64,000 nucleotides of DNA from Avena insularis (taxonomy: Eukaryota; Streptophyta; Magnoliopsida; Poales; Poaceae). The notes under the pieces are model-generated. The model searched no databases. It was not told the DNA's origin and saw only the letters and a list, made by a program, of their open reading frames with translations. The translations under genes were made by a program, and so were the position numbers. Below are positions 11,726-24,200 of the stretch, in pieces (the first letter of the stretch is position 1; every line of letters begins with the position of its first letter). The stretch covers positions 179,710,927 through 179,774,926 of the forward strand of contig CM042691.1 in NCBI GenBank assembly GCA_023614405.1, in the 5' to 3' direction.

Positions 11726-12309
11726 TGTAGGATATCTCCTCATACATCAATCAACAGAGTATCAAGCGGAAGCGGAAGACAAAATCCGAGTACGGATAAG
11801 AAGCAAATCGGCATAAGATGCCCCATAAATAAGCACATCCCGCCCACAGATCTCACGGATCCCCGTTCCCGGAATCTCTACACCGAATGATCGTTGCCCA
11901 CATCGTCCGTCTCTTCCACCCAGTATCCATCTTGCGAGTGTACCTGTTCATCTGAACCAATAATTTATCGTGTGAGACCCTAGGGTACTCAGCAAGTCTT
12001 TATGCCTCTAAAGGGGACACAACCTGGGGTGACGCAATTGCAGCAAAAGATAAACCCTAGCAATTCTATAGATACTCGCTAACCATCCGCCTAACCAGAG
12101 ATAGACGGATGTCCGTGAATTAATAACAACAGTTATAACAGTAATAACGGTAATATCCACAGATCCATCCTCCTCCTCGCTTACCGACGAGGAAGCGGAC
12201 GAACAACCCCCCATCCGTTGGCAGTTTTATTATCCATTCCGTGAGTATTGCACTATTTACTAGTCAGGTACCTAGTCTAGTCAAATTAAAAGCGGTACTT
12301 TAGTTATGC

Positions 12310-12394
12310 TTGTCTATGATCGAGAAACTGTGCTCCAAGTCGTCCATAACCGCGGACACGGCTTTCAGAAAGTTTTACCCTACAGGGGTGCACA
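12310..12394 (-). other. Conserved LTR block with inverted repeat (element D, 3' LTR)
   Basis: Plus strand: TGTCTATGATCGAGAAACTG, then CTCCAAGTCGTCC, ATAACCGC, GGACACGGCT, and finally ACAGGGGTGCAC. The GTCC-N8-GGAC repeat is intact. The second copy is at about 22128-22210. This block is closest to that of element F. Confidence 0.65.
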
Positions 12395-15300
12395 AATAGC
12401 AACACACACTCGATATGCCTCGGAAAAACCAAATCAAAACCAACGAGGCGATCCACGACAAAGCGATCACGATTCAGAAATATTTGAGGCCACCCCATTG
12501 AGCTACCCGCGAAGTTAGGCGACTCGAGACGGCCTCAAGGTTTGTGGAGCCGGTAAACGCATCGGGAACCGAAAGTGTGACTGGGCTTGTCGATACAGCG
12601 AAAACGGGTCACGGCCCTAAACAGTATAGTGTGCATTACCTCGCACAATCTTAAATTAAAGCAGTAAAACATGGCATAAGTACAGGATAGTAAATAAATC
12701 CTCAAACTAGTTTGTGGCCCCAAGAAATAAGAATGAATCAAGCTCGGCTCGGGGTTCATAAGCCTCCCGGATGTGGATGGCGAATATTCAAGAACAGGAA
12801 TCAAGTACTCGGGGTCCTACGGGACACATGTGAGCCTGAAAAACCAAATAGTGAATATGGCTCACCGATGCCACTTTCATTAGTTATCCCATTACTACTC
12901 AGGTTAAGTTGTTTAGGTACCTCATTATCCATCAGACACTCACATACCCTACACATGCTGTTTCTCGACTGCATGGCTCAAACAACTCTGTAGTAATGGC
13001 TCATGGGATGGAGGAACAAGCTTGATTGGGGTTTAAAATTAAAGGCTATGCAATACTTGGGATTCAATTTAATGCAATCGACTCAATGATGCAAGAGTAA
13101 GATAGAGGCAATAGGTACTATATGTATGCAAGCATGTGGTAGTGCTTGCACAGCTCGATTGAAGCAAGGGGTGGATCTGGGTAGTGCTCCTGGTGCTCTT
13201 GATATATCCCCTGCTCAGCGTCTATTCGGAGAAGAACCAAACAAACAAGGGCCAACATAAATAAAGTGCACAAGCATATGAATAAATGCGACAAGCAAAC
13301 AATCATGCCACGATGAATGATGCACAATTTGCATGGCAATAAGGTAGCATGGCATGGGTGAGGTGTGGAATACAAGAGATAAACATTTTATTAATTTTTG
13401 GCCCCATTTTATTCTCATATTAGTTGCTGTCCACATTATATTTATATGATGCATGCTTCAAATCAAACCATGGAATGCATAAACAGAAAGGTCTCGTCGA
13501 GCTAATCATTTTAGACATATTATTTGTTGAATTTGGAGTTATAAAACAAAAGTTATTAATTTATTAAGTCAAAAGGGCATTTTATTGTAATTTAAATCAA
13601 CTTGAATTTTTAAGTGTTCAAAATATATTTTGGATGGCATATTTGAATTCCTCACATTTTCCTGATTTGTAAACATATATTATTTTCCTTATTTGGATTT
13701 GTAAATCATAAGTTATTTAAAACAGATTTTAATTTGAATTTGAATTTATTTTGAAAAAGTTTGAATTAAAACAGATTGCAGCAAAAACTTTTGTTACCCA
13801 GCCTAGCCTAGCCCAAGACACAGACAAGCGGGGCCGGTTGCTGACTAGGCGACACAGTGGCGGAAAAGATTCTTCTCACCGCGGCCTAAACTAGCTCAAG
13901 CGACTGACATGTGGGCCACGGCACACACGGGCCCGCGTCGTGACGAGTCTGTCGCTTGGGGGCTGCCAGGTGGGCCGAGCGAGGGAGTGCGGGTTGAGTC
14001 TGGAAAAACAGAGGGGCCTCTCTGCAAGATCTTGAGGTGGCTGGTGGAAATTTGGCGGACATGAGTTCTTTGCATAAAGAAAGGCAGGGGGTTTTACGCA
14101 AAACGGGCACAGCCGTACTGTTGATCTTCCTCTGAACCCGTCTGACGACAGATCGGTGCAGCCTTGTGGAGCGCAGCGCCAGGCTCGAACTGGGACCTTT
14201 GGTGCGCTGTGAGAGGCGAACCGCTGCAGTGGCTCGCTAGGTGCTACGGAGGTGGGCATGGCCTAGCTAGGGTTTAGCGCGACGCGGGGAGCGAGTCGAC
14301 GCTGCGCTCGCCGGCGCACAGAGCGTGCACGACGAAACGTCCGGCGAATCTAGCACGAGACGGTGACGGCGAGGATGTCTGGGGGGTTGGGGAGCTCACC
14401 GTGAGGGCGTCGGTGGCGATGGATCGGGTCGGCGCGATGGATCGGCCCAGGCGTGACGGGACGGCAATCTAGGGTTTCGCGGCCTCGTCGGTGTTCTTGA
14501 CTCGGAGCTCCTCCTCTGCGGCCTTGACAGCAGGGGTTGTCCTCGGACTCCTCGGTCACCTCCACGCCACGCTCGCCCGCTGGCTCGAGGGTTCGGTGGT
14601 GGACAGACGGTGGCCGACGTTGGGTAGACGTTGGCGTCGGTGGAGAGGGAGGAGCGGCGCAGGAGATCACAGGGGGCAAGGAGCCGTGGGGAGCAGGTAG
14701 ACGATAAAGGTGGCTCGGCCACCTTTTCTTCCTCCTCCTCACGTGCTCGGTAGGGAGGCCAGGCAGGGGCAGGTGAGGGGCTTCCAGGTGGGGTCGACGT
14801 GAGGGCAAGGAGGCAGGGACAGGCTCGGGCTGGGGGCCCCTAGGGCAGAGAGAGGGCTAGGGAGAGAGAGGTGAGGCTCGGGTAGATTGGTACTAGGGTC
14901 GGGTTAGGGTTTTAGGAGATTGAAAACTCCAAACTAGATCAAGCACCAACATGTGGAGAGAGAGAGAAAGATGAGGGGAGAGATGGTACTCCTTTTTGGC
15001 AAGCTCAAGCAAACACAAGATCATACTCAAGCTAGACCATAAAGAGGGATAGGTGGGGGCATGGTTTTGAGCAAGCTCAACTAAGACCAAGCCCAAAAGA
15101 AGGATAGAGGTAGAGAGAGATGATCCACTCGAAAAACAAATAGAAGCCAAAAGTCTAGGCAAAAGGTGGTACTTGCATGGCCCATGCAAAACTAATTTAA
15201 TGCCATGTTATTCTTGTGAAAACAATAACATTAACCATGACATTGTTCGTTTGCATTTCCAAGGTGGAATAAAGCCAAGCAAAAGAATTAACAAGGATGC

Positions 15301-15905
15301 CCATGTGGAGAAGATGGAGATGACCATTTTGATATACAATGGGACTTGCTAGTGTGTATATGCCACTAGGTGGTTAATAAGCCCACAAAATATTCCAACA
15401 TGATGATCACCCCAAAACAACACATATGGGAGCTAGAATTAGGGTTCCACCCACAAGGCATGCAAAGGTGGCCATGTGGCTCTCATATATCAATAATGTG
15501 AAAACAAAATGATGCCAAGATGAGAGCATGTGGAAAAGAATTGGATCCATCCCAACCCACATGAGCTAGAGGTAAAACCAATAAGTGCCAAGCTCATATT
15601 TAGTTGGATGGTGGAATTATAAGGTGGTGAAAGAAAGGTGGAGTCAATAAGAGACATGCCCCCAACTCAACTTGGGCATTTAAACAATATATCAAGAACC
15701 AAATACAATATCAAGAGGCAAATACAATTACTAATGCATATGAGATAAGAACCAAAACAAGAAGGGTTTTATATGATGCTCAAATGCAAGGAGGCATGAT
15801 GACATGAGAATGATGTAATGATGATGCAACAATTATATCTTTGAAGTAGCCATTATATTACTAGACCAAGTAGCATTACAATTGTTAGACAATTGGGATG
15901 CTACA

Positions 15906-15920
15906 ACTCTTCCCCACTAA
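15906..15920 (-). other. Polypurine tract of element D
   Basis: The sense strand reads TTAGTGGGGAAGAGT directly before the 3' LTR. Confidence 0.7.
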
Positions 15921-15942
15921 ACAGGAATCTCGCCCCGAGATT

Positions 15943-16341
15943 CTAGGACGAAGAAGAAGACTCAAACAGGGTAGGATACTTGGCACGGAGTTCATCTTCG
16001 CGTTCCCAAGTGGCTTCATCAACGGAATGGTGCGATCACTGCACCTTGCAGAACTTGATGGACTTGTTGCGAGTCCTTCTTTCTGCGACTCCAAGGATTT
16101 TTGTGGGGTGTTCTTGATAAGACAGGTCTTCTTGGAGATTGATAAGCTCATGGTCCACGGTCCTGCCGGGATCCTTGAAGCACTTCTTGAGCTGAGAGAT
16201 GTGGAAAACATCATGGACCTTGAGTTTTTCCGGGAGCTCAAGAGCATAAGCAACTTCTCCTCTTCTTCCACGCACTTTGAAGGGACCGATGTATCTAGGA
16301 GCCAGCTTCCCTTTGATACCAAAGCGGTGCGTGCCTCTCAT
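15943..16341 (-). pseudogene. Element D integrase C-terminus and chromodomain with one nonsense codon
   Basis: Contains GKLAPRYIGPFKV (the GPY/F-type module of gypsy integrase), FHISQLKKCF, and a chromodomain-like tail. The tail's reading frame is interrupted by TGA at 16036-16038, where the elements C and E have Trp in the KVQW/KIQW motif, so a TGG to TGA change is likely. The same frame then continues through DEATWEREDEL and ends at a TAG at 15943. The integrase core lies upstream in another frame (16366-17418). The domain should bind or recognise chromatin; here it would be truncated before its conserved acidic end. Confidence 0.82.
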
Positions 16342-16365
16342 GGGAGTGACACGAAGGTAACGAGA

Positions 16366-17418
16366 TCACCGAGGACATACTCCATGTCCGTGTGCTTCTG
16401 TCATAATTGCTCTTGGCGACTTTGAGCAATCCTCAGATTTTCGAATGATGTGAACCTTCTCCTCCGCTTGAGTCACAATGTCAGGGCCAAACAAGATCCT
16501 TTCACCTGCACCCGACCAACCAATCGGAGTTCTGCATTTGTGACCATAGAGAGCCTCAAATGGTGCCATCTTTAGACTTTTCTGGAAGCTGTTGTTGTAA
16601 GAGAACTCAGCATAAGGAAGACATTCTTCCCACTTCATGCCAAAAGAGATGACGCAAGCACGAAGCATATCCTCCAGAATCTGATTGATCCTTTCAACTT
16701 GTCCTTGCGACTGAGGGTGGTAAGCTGTGCTGAAGTTCAACTTTGTTCCCAAAGCATTTTGGAAACTTTCCCAGAACTTGGAAGTGAAGATGCTTCCACG
16801 GTCGGAACTGATCTCGAGCGGAACCCCATACAGAGAGACAATTCTGTTGATATAGAGCTCCGCCAACTGAATTGCAGAAATGGTTTCCTTGACGGGGAAG
16901 AAGTGAGCCACTTTAGAAAGCCTGTCAATGACAACAAAGATTGCATTGTTGCCCTTCTGTGATCTCGGAAAACCAGTGATGAAGTCCATCTCTACTTTCT
17001 CCCATTTCCATTCCGGGGGTTTCAATGGTTGTAGAAGACCGGAAGGTTTCTGATGGACAGCTTTCACTCTGCGGCAGACATCACACTCCGAGACGTACTT
17101 GGCACAATACCTTTTCAAACCCGGCCACCAATATTGTGTTTTCAAGTCCATGTACATCTTTGTGCTGCCAGGGTGGATAGAAAGAACAGAATCATGCGCC
17201 TCCTTGAGAACTTGCTCTCTCAAACCCGGGTAGTTCGGAACAAACATCCGGTGTTCAAAGAAAAGCGTGCCTTGATCATCGACGTGGAAGGACTCATACT
17301 TCGGAAGCTGTATCCTGGAGATGATCTTTCTTGTGTACGGATCACCGAGCTGAGAAGAGCGAACCTTTTCTTCCAAGAGAGGTGTTGCTAGAAGGTTCAG
17401 GAGATACCCTTGTTCCAC
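16366..17418 (-). CDS. Element D integrase (open segment, 350 aa)
   Basis: Retroviral-type integrase that would insert the element cDNA into chromosomes. An HHCC zinc-binding region lies at about residues 73-116 (HDSVLSIHP, then CDVC). The catalytic core shows D145 (MDFITG), D206 (SDRGS) and E242 (GQVERIN), with 35 residues between the last two, the DD35E spacing. The usual QTDGQ sequence before the Glu is changed to QSQGQ. The C-terminal ~20 residues are out of frame relative to the family, so a frameshift near 16420-16440 separates it from the GPY/F part. The N-terminal edge follows frameshifts from RNase H, so the first Met is not a true start; the protein is a piece of a polyprotein. Confidence 0.88.
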   Translation of the reverse strand: MEQGYLLNLLATPLLEEKVRSSQLGDPYTRKIISRIQLPKYESFHVDDQGTLFFEHRMFVPNYPGLREQVLKEAHDSVLSIHPGSTKMYMDLKTQYWWPGLKRYCAKYVSECDVCRRVKAVHQKPSGLLQPLKPPEWKWEKVEMDFITGFPRSQKGNNAIFVVIDRLSKVAHFFPVKETISAIQLAELYINRIVSLYGVPLEISSDRGSIFTSKFWESFQNALGTKLNFSTAYHPQSQGQVERINQILEDMLRACVISFGMKWEECLPYAEFSYNNSFQKSLKMAPFEALYGHKCRTPIGWSGAGERILFGPDIVTQAEEKVHIIRKSEDCSKSPRAIMTEAHGHGVCPR

Positions 17419-17449
17419 AATTTCGTGTTGAGTGGCGGAATTCCTCGCA

Positions 17450-17828
17450 CAAGAGAGGTTGTTGTTCTTCCATCATGAGGTTGTTGACATAAGCTTTGCG
17501 GTGAGAGCATCTGCCATAACATTATCTTTGCGGTGTAGTTGATGGTCAAATCGAAGTCATTGATTGCTTCAATCCATCTCCTTTGCCTAAGGTTGAGATC
17601 AGGCTGAGTAAAGATATACTTGGACTCTTGTGATCGAAAAGATCTCTAGCGGTTGCCAAGCAAGTAGTGCCTCCATACTTTCAAAGCAAAGACAACTGCT
17701 GCGAGCTCGAGGTCATGTGTGGGATAGTTGATCTCATGCGTCTTCAACTGACGAGAGGCATAAGCAACAACTTGTTTTTCTTGCATAAGGACCGTACCCA
17801 ATCCATGCAAAGAGGCGTCACAGAAGAT
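17450..17828 (-). pseudogene. Element D RNase H, disrupted
   Basis: Sense-strand codons give FCDAS, then a [10 protein letters not shown] motif and a [11 protein letters not shown] motif, the hallmarks of gypsy RNase H, which degrades RNA in the RNA/DNA hybrid. A TAG at 17829-17831 separates it from RT where a Gln codon would be expected (CAG to TAG). Another stop follows the HYLLGNR motif near 17652, and the frame is lost toward 17450. It aligns with the element A relic at 517-790. Confidence 0.75.
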
Positions 17829-19847
17829 CTAGAACGGCTTGGATGTATCCGGAGGAACCAAGACTGGTGTGGAAGTGAGCTTTTCTTTGAGTGTCTCAAA
17901 GCTTGCTTGACATGCAGGAGTCCAAAGGTATTTCTTGCCTTTCTTGAGGAGATCGGTAAGAGGCTTCGCTATCTTCGAGAAGTTCTGAAGCGGCGCAATA
18001 ACTTGCCAAACCAAGGAAACTCCGCACTTCTTTGACATTAACGGAGGAAGCCATTCAACAATTGTCTTCCACGGTTTCGGATTGACTGCAATGCCCTTGG
18101 CAGAGATGACGTGACCAAGATAGGTTACTTGAGGCAGCCAAAACTCACACTTGGAGAACTTTGCATACAAGCGGTTCTCACGAAGCTTGCTTAGGACACA
18201 CCGAAGGTGTTCTTCATGCTCTTCTTGTGACTTAGAATAGACTAAGATGTCATCCAGATAGACCACAACGAACTTGTCAAGATACTCCATGAAAACCGAG
18301 TTCATGAGCCTCGAGAAGGTGGCAGGTGCGTTGGTGAGACCGAAAGACATGACCGTGTACTCATACAGGCCATAGCGGGTGGTGAAAGCTGTGTTCGGAA
18401 CATCTTCCTTGCGAATCTTGATTTGGTGATAACCACTTCTCAAGTCAAGCTTAGAGAATACCACAGCTCCAGCTAGCTGATCGAAGAGATCATTAATCCG
18501 CGGAAGGGGATATTTATTCTTCATGGTTTTAGCATTGAGAGCCCGATAGTCAACACAAAGTCTATCAGTCTGGTCTCGCTTCTTCACAAAGAGAGTTGGG
18601 CTACCCCAAGAAGAAGTACTATGCTGAATAAAACCCAACTTCTCTTGTTCATCAAGCTGACATTTGAGTTCAGCCAACTCAGCAGGACCCATCTTATAAG
18701 GCCACTTGGAGATAGGAGCGGTACCAGGTTCAAGCTCAATTACAAACTCAACCTCACGATTCGGAGGCATACCTGGCAACTCTTCAGGAAAGACATCTGG
18801 GAACTCACAGACCACCGGAACACTCTGAATAGCTTCCATAGCATCAACATTCAGAGCCGCCAAAGAGAAAACCTGGATAGCAGGAGTCAGACTTGGAGAA
18901 TAGACTATATGGCCTTCAGGAATCTTCAGAGAAACCGAGCGTTCAGCACAATCAATCACAGCTGCATTTGCTGTCAACCAATCCATGCCCAAGATGACAT
19001 CAATGTCAGAATTGCCCAGAAAGATTAAGGACGCCGAGAACGAATAGCCACCAATCTCAATTTGATTGCCATGGCTGATATGAGCAGCCCTCATGTTTGA
19101 ACCAGGAGATTGTACCACCAGACGACGTGATAAAGGAACCTTATCCAGATCCTGCTCTTGTGCAAACTTATGCGAAACAAAAGAATGCGAAGCACCAGAA
19201 TCAAACAAAACTCTTGCAGGAACTGAGTTCACGGGAAGCATACCCATCACAACTCCAGGTGCATGCTCAGCTTGAGCGGCGTTGATGCAGTTGGCACGAG
19301 CAACAGTAGACCCGGGCTTGGTGTTGATGTTGAGAGCCCGAGGTGGTGGTGCACGAACCAAAGGAGAGCTTGCCGCAGATCTTGGAGGTGATGGAGGAAG
19401 AGCCTTGTTCTTCATCGGACAGTTCCAGCTTTGATGCCCAGTGTCTCCACACGTGTAACAAGCACCAGGTGGATGTGGAGCAACGTAGCCAGGGACTCCG
19501 CCAGGCGCTCCAGGGTAGTGGTGGTTGTAGCCCACAGGCAGCGGTGAGGAAGTTTGGTGGCCTTGCGTAGCTTGAAGGTCTTGGTGGAGCCGAGGCGACG
19601 GTGGGGTGTTAGGAACCTGGACACGGCTTAGAAGGAGCTGACATAGCTGAAGAGCTTGCTGCATCACGGCTGTGTTTCTTTGACTCCTCAAACACTTGCC
19701 TACTTGCCTCTTCCTGCAGAGCTGTATGCTGAAGTTCCAGAAAAGACGCCGGCCTTGCATGTGTGATTGCATATTTAATCGATGCATTGAGCCCTTGCCT
19801 GAACCTCTTTTGCTTCTTCTTGTCATCAGAGATCTCATCGCCACCAT
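17829..19847 (-). CDS. Element D gag 3' end, protease and reverse transcriptase (open segment, 672 aa)
   Basis: Residues 130-143 form a complete CX2CX4HX4C zinc knuckle (C130, C133, H138, C143). The protease active site DSGAS starts at D216, and ILGMDWL follows downstream. RT shows LCVDYRALN, the KYPLPRI motif and the catalytic YLDD at 530-533, then SKCEFWL. The first ~100 residues are the wrong-frame reading of gag and are not real. Near residues 600-630 the sequence departs from the family and returns, suggesting compensating indels around 17990-18050. It ends at a stop inside the RT/RNase H junction. The gag frame (19609-20373) must be shifted by one base to enter this frame. Confidence 0.9.
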   Translation of the reverse strand: MVAMRSLMTRRSKRGSGKGSMHRLNMQSHMQGRRLFWNFSIQLCRKRQVGKCLRSQRNTAVMQQALQLCQLLLSRVQVPNTPPSPRLHQDLQATQGHQTSSPLPVGYNHHYPGAPGGVPGYVAPHPPGACYTCGDTGHQSWNCPMKNKALPPSPPRSAASSPLVRAPPPRALNINTKPGSTVARANCINAAQAEHAPGVVMGMLPVNSVPARVLFDSGASHSFVSHKFAQEQDLDKVPLSRRLVVQSPGSNMRAAHISHGNQIEIGGYSFSASLIFLGNSDIDVILGMDWLTANAAVIDCAERSVSLKIPEGHIVYSPSLTPAIQVFSLAALNVDAMEAIQSVPVVCEFPDVFPEELPGMPPNREVEFVIELEPGTAPISKWPYKMGPAELAELKCQLDEQEKLGFIQHSTSSWGSPTLFVKKRDQTDRLCVDYRALNAKTMKNKYPLPRINDLFDQLAGAVVFSKLDLRSGYHQIKIRKEDVPNTAFTTRYGLYEYTVMSFGLTNAPATFSRLMNSVFMEYLDKFVVVYLDDILVYSKSQEEHEEHLRCVLSKLRENRLYAKFSKCEFWLPQVTYLGHVISAKGIAVNPKPWKTIVEWLPPLMSKKCGVSLVWQVIAPLQNFSKIAKPLTDLLKKGKKYLWTPACQASFETLKEKLTSTPVLVPPDTSKPF

Positions 19848-20373
19848 AACAAGACAGGTTCATAAAGTTCCTGATGTAGGTGTTGACATTATCATTGCCC
19901 TGCTTGAGGTTGAGAAACACTTCCTTCATCCTCTCCATGACAATTTCTGACAGATACTGCTCTTTGAAAGCTCCAGTGAACTGTTCCCAAGTAGGCTGAA
20001 AACCAGTGCAGTTTGCCTTCAGGTAATTCTCCCACCAGAGAGCTGCGTCTCCCTTTAGAAGGTGAGTAGCACACTTTACCCATTCTTGCTCGAGAACATC
20101 AGCAGTTGCTAGTAACCTTGACATCTCACGCAACCAATCATCAGCATCAAGTGGTTGATCAGAAACATCAAACTGGCGAGGGTTGAACTTCAGGAAGCTC
20201 TTGATGTCTCCTCGCTTGGGAGGTGGAGGTAGCGGCACAAACTCGTTCCTCCTGACACTTTCTTCAAAGCGTTGCTGGTTCTGCTGCATTGCTGCCAAGG
20301 CATTGGCGATGCTTGACAACGCTGCCCCCAGTTCAGGTTGTATGTCCTCCTCCGAACGGCGTGGTGGTGCCAT
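19609..20373 (-). CDS. Element D gag (capsid domain), start at [10 protein letters not shown]
   Basis: Structural protein expected to assemble the virus-like particle. I choose the ATG at 20371-20373 because the Met-Ala-Pro-Pro-Arg-Arg start resembles that of C gag (MPPRRA); an in-frame Met seven codons upstream is possible. The Retrotrans_gag core is recognisable through [17 protein letters not shown] and FKEQYL, then the basic [13 protein letters not shown]. The frame closes at 19609, before the zinc knuckle, which lies in another frame from about 19600. Either a one-base indel or programmed frameshifting separates gag from pol. The element A relic at 62379-62592 matches the FKEQYL to RFRQG part. 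Confidence 0.87.
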   Translation of the reverse strand: MAPPRRSEEDIQPELGAALSSIANALAAMQQNQQRFEESVRRNEFVPLPPPPKRGDIKSFLKFNPRQFDVSDQPLDADDWLREMSRLLATADVLEQEWVKCATHLLKGDAALWWENYLKANCTGFQPTWEQFTGAFKEQYLSEIVMERMKEVFLNLKQGNDNVNTYIRNFMNLSCYGGDEISDDKKKQKRFRQGLNASIKYAITHARPASFLELQHTALQEEASRQVFEESKKHSRDAASSSAMSAPSKPCPGS

Positions 20374-21237
20374 CCTGTGATTGATATAACACACAAGTCA
20401 GTACTATAATGGAGAATAATAATAATCCACAATAGTACCAAAATGGAATTAATCAAGATTAAAGGATACAATTTACTAAGATGATATTAAAATATCAACG
20501 AAGTTCAAAGCACCTAAAAGATATTAAGCATATCGCACACGACTGAAAAGGAGTGTGGTACACAAATATATCAAAGGAAAAATTTTCCACAAATTTCGGC
20601 ATTAAAATACCAATAGATGCGCAAAATCACTTAACGAATCAAGATTAGTGACTCTACCAACTCAATATACAAGAGCGAATGACAAGAGTAGTGGTATGGT
20701 CGCGACTCCATCCCGCACTCAAATCATTACTCCGCACATGAATAAGTAAAACACATATCTCAACACCTTCTTCTCACGATAACCTAAAGATTGGTAACTA
20801 CGGAAACGAACACCACAAACAAGATAACGTCGGATAACAAAGAGTAAGACAGATCGCGTCGGTATACAACAAATCAGATAGATCGCGTCGGTTTGCAAAA
20901 GCCTGTCGGTATGGAATGTACCAACAGTTGATAACCAAAAGGCCGATAAGATAACAACTTGGATGCAACAGATAGACAAGGAATTACACACACACACACT
21001 CACACGGATACACAACCTATGGTACTACGGAAACCCAGAACACGTGAATCCTAGTTTGAATTTTAAGAAGAGGATTGAAAACGTTACACTTCCTTACCAG
21101 AAAAGGGTGGTGGGTGGGTAAGAAGAAAAGTGGAAGCAGTCCTACTCTCGCGTTTTGTTTTCCCTAGGATCCATAACTACCACAATATTTGCTAGACAGC
21201 CACCGACCATTTGGCTGAGACCACGAAGGTCGGGATG
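20374..21237 (-). other. Element D untranslated leader between primer site and gag
   Basis: About 860 bp without a credible ORF. It contains a CA microsatellite (about 20984-21006). The part around 20655-20760 (ACAAGAGCGAATGACAAGAG, then CATTACTCCGCACATGAATA) recurs in the element F interiors near 51948-52025, which ties the two element families together. It may hold the packaging signal; that is inference. Confidence 0.6.
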
Positions 21238-21248
21238 GCTCGATACCA
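21238..21248 (-). other. Primer binding site of element D (initiator Met tRNA type, one base short)
   Basis: The sense strand reads TGGTATCGAGC two bases after the 5' LTR. The canonical plant iMet site TGGTATCAGAGC is intact in C and F, so this copy lacks one A. Confidence 0.75.
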
Positions 21249-21250
21249 AT

Positions 21251-24200
21251 TGTAACTACCTCGGTGAATTACGCTCCTAGTACAAGCACTGGATGTTCAG
21301 AAATGGCTGAAATAATGCAATTGGGGCCCAAATGCCACTCACAGGTAGACCTTTCGGCCGTCCCAACCATTTCGAACATCGGGACAAGAGCAGGCGGCGT
21401 AATCGGCAAGCGAAGGATCAACTACATACACAAATGAGTATGTATGCAAGCCACCATACAACAGTACATCAGAGCCATTCCATCTAAAAAGAAAGGAAAT
21501 ATAGCAACGCCATACGGCAAGATCCAAATATCCTAGATAGATATAATAGTGTAGGATATCTCCTCATAAATCAATCAACAGAGTATCAAGCGGAAGCGGA
21601 AGACAAAATCCGAGTACGGATAAGAAGCAAATCGACATAAGATGCCCCATAAATAAGCACATCCCGCCGACAGATCTCACGGATCCCCGTTCCCGGAATC
21701 TCTACACCGAATGATCATTGCCCACATCGTCCGTCTCTTCCACCCAGTATCCATCTTGCGAGTGTACCTATTCATCTGAACCAATAATTTATCGTGTGAG
21801 ACCCTAGGGGTACTCATCAAGTCTTTATGCCTCTAAAGGGGACACAACCTGGGGTGACGCAATTGCAGCAAAAGATAAACCCTAGCAATTCTATAGATAC
21901 TCGCTAACCATCCGCCTAACCAGAGATAGACGGATGTCCGTGAATTAATAACAATGCTTATAACGGTAATATCCACAGATCCATCCTCCTCCTCGCTTAC
22001 CGACGAGGAAGCGGACGAACAAACCCCCATCCGTTGGCAGTTTTATTATCCATTCCGTGAGTATTGCACTATTTACTAGTCAGGTACCTAGTCTAGTCAA
22101 ATTAAAAGCGGTACTTTAGTTATGCTTGTCTATGATCGAGAAACTGTGCTCCAAGTCGTCCATAACCGCGGACACGGCTTTTAGAAAGTTTTACCCTGCA
22201 GGGGTGCACAAATAGCAACACACACTCGATATGCCTCAGAAAAACCAAATCAAAACCAATGAGGCAGTCACGACAAAGCGATCACAGGATTCAGAAATAT
22301 TTCAGGGGGCCACCCCATTGAGCTACCCAAGAACGGTTAATGACTCGAGACGGCCTCAAGGTTTGTGGAGCCGGCTGTTAATGACTGGGAACCCGAAAGT
22401 GTGACTGGGCTTGTCGATACAGCGAAAACGGGTCACGGCCCTAAACAGTACAGTGTGCATTACCCCGCACAATCTTAAATTAAAGCAGTAAAACATGGCA
22501 TAAGTACAGGATAGTAAATAAATCCTCAAACTAGTTTGTGGCCCCAAGAAATAAGAATGAATCAAGCTCTGGCTCAGGGGGGTTCATAAGCCTCCCGGAT
22601 GTGGATAGCGCGAATATTCAAGGAACAGGAATCAAGTACTCGGGGTCCTACGGGACACAAGTGAGCCTGAAAAACCAAATAGTGAATATGGCTCACCGAT
22701 GCCACTTTCATTAGTTATCCCATTACTACTCAGGTTAAGTTGTTTAGGTACCTCATTATCCATCAGACACTCACATACCCTACACATGCTGTTCTACGAC
22801 TCGCATGGCTCAAACAACTCCTGTAGTAATGGCTCATCGGATGGAGGAACAAGCTTCGGTGGGGTTTAAAATTAAAGGCTATGCAATACTTGGGATTCAA
22901 TTTAATGCAATCGCGACTCAATGATGCAAGAGTAAGATAGAGGCAATAGGTACTATATGTATGCAAGCATGTGGTAGTGCTTGCCTGGCAGCTCAGTTGA
23001 AGCAAGGGGTGGATCTGGGTAGTGCTCCTGGTGCTCTTGATATATCCCCTGCTCAGCGTCTATTCGGAGAAGAACCAAACAAACAAGGGCCAACATAAAT
23101 AAAGTGCACAAGCATATGAATAAATGCGACAAGCAAACAATCATGCCATGATGAATGATGCACAATTTTCATGGCAATAAGGTAGCATGGCATGGGTGAG
23201 GTGTGGAATACAAGAGATAAACATTTTATTAAGTTTTGGCCCCATTTTATTCTCATATTAGTTGCTGTCCACATTATATTTATATGATGCATGCTTCAAA
23301 TCAAACCATGGAATGCATAAACAGAAAGGTCTCGTCGAGCTAATCATTTTAGACATATTATTTGTTGAATTTGGAGTTATAAAACAAAAGTTATTAATTT
23401 ATTAAGTCAAAAGGGCATTTTATTGTAATTTAAATCAACTTGAATTTTTAAGTGTTCAAAATATATTTTGGATGGCATATTTGAATTCCTCACATTTTCC
23501 TGATTTGTAAACATATATTATTTGCCTTATTTGGATTTGTAAATCATAAGTTAATTAAAACAGATATGAATTTGAATTTGAATTTATTTTGAAAAAGTTT
23601 GAATTAAAACAGATTGCAGCAAAAACTTTTGTTACCCAGCCTAGCCTAGCCCAAGACACAGACAAGCGGGGCCGGTTGCTGACTAGGCGACACAGTGGCG
23701 GAAAAGATTCTTCTCACCGCGGCCTAAACTAGCTCAAGCGACTGACATGTGGGCCACGGCACACACGGGCCCGCGTGTCAGCGAACGGTCGCGCGGGGGC
23801 TGCCAGGTGGGCCGAGCGAGGGAGTGCGGGTTGAGTCTGGAAAAACAGAGGGGCCTCTCTGCAAGATCTTCGGGGTGGCTGGCAGGTGGGGCTGGCGGAC
23901 CGCGGGTTGCTGCATAAAGAAAGGCAGGGGGTTTTACGCAAAACGGGCACAGCCGTACTGTTGATCTTCCTCTGAACCCGTCTGACGACAGATCGGTGCC
24001 GAGCGCGCGGAGCGCAGCGCGCAGGGCTCGAACCGGGGACCTGCTGGTGCGCGCGCAGAGGCGGAACCGCTGCGGTGGCTCGGGCTAGGTGCTACGGAGG
24101 TGGGCATGGCCTAGCTAGGGTTTAGCGCGACGCGGGGAGCGAGTCGACGCTGCGCTCGCCGGCGCACAGAGCGTGCACGACGAAACGTCCGGCGAATCTA

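Larger units (their letters stand above)
11429..15905 (-). repeat. Element D 3' LTR (4,477 bp)
   Basis: In the plus direction it begins TGTAACTACC and ends GGGATGCTACA. It pairs with 21251-25832 (4,582 bp). Most of the length difference comes from short clustered losses in GC-rich stretches (about 12485-12560, 13920-14060, 14160-14260, 14420-14550, 14680). Internal landmarks: TATA-like run 11715-11725, conserved inverted-repeat block 12310-12394, AT-rich stretch 13500-13790, GC-rich part 13800-14870, GA-rich run near 14957-14970, telobox-like AGGGTTT motifs near 14270, 14473 and 14903. No gene is seen. Confidence 0.93.

Noticed and set aside
13891..14808. Frames of 70-152 codons in the D 3' LTR and the matching ones at 23729-24729
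   Set aside because: Lengths and frames disagree between the two LTRs of the same element, and the composition is low-complexity.
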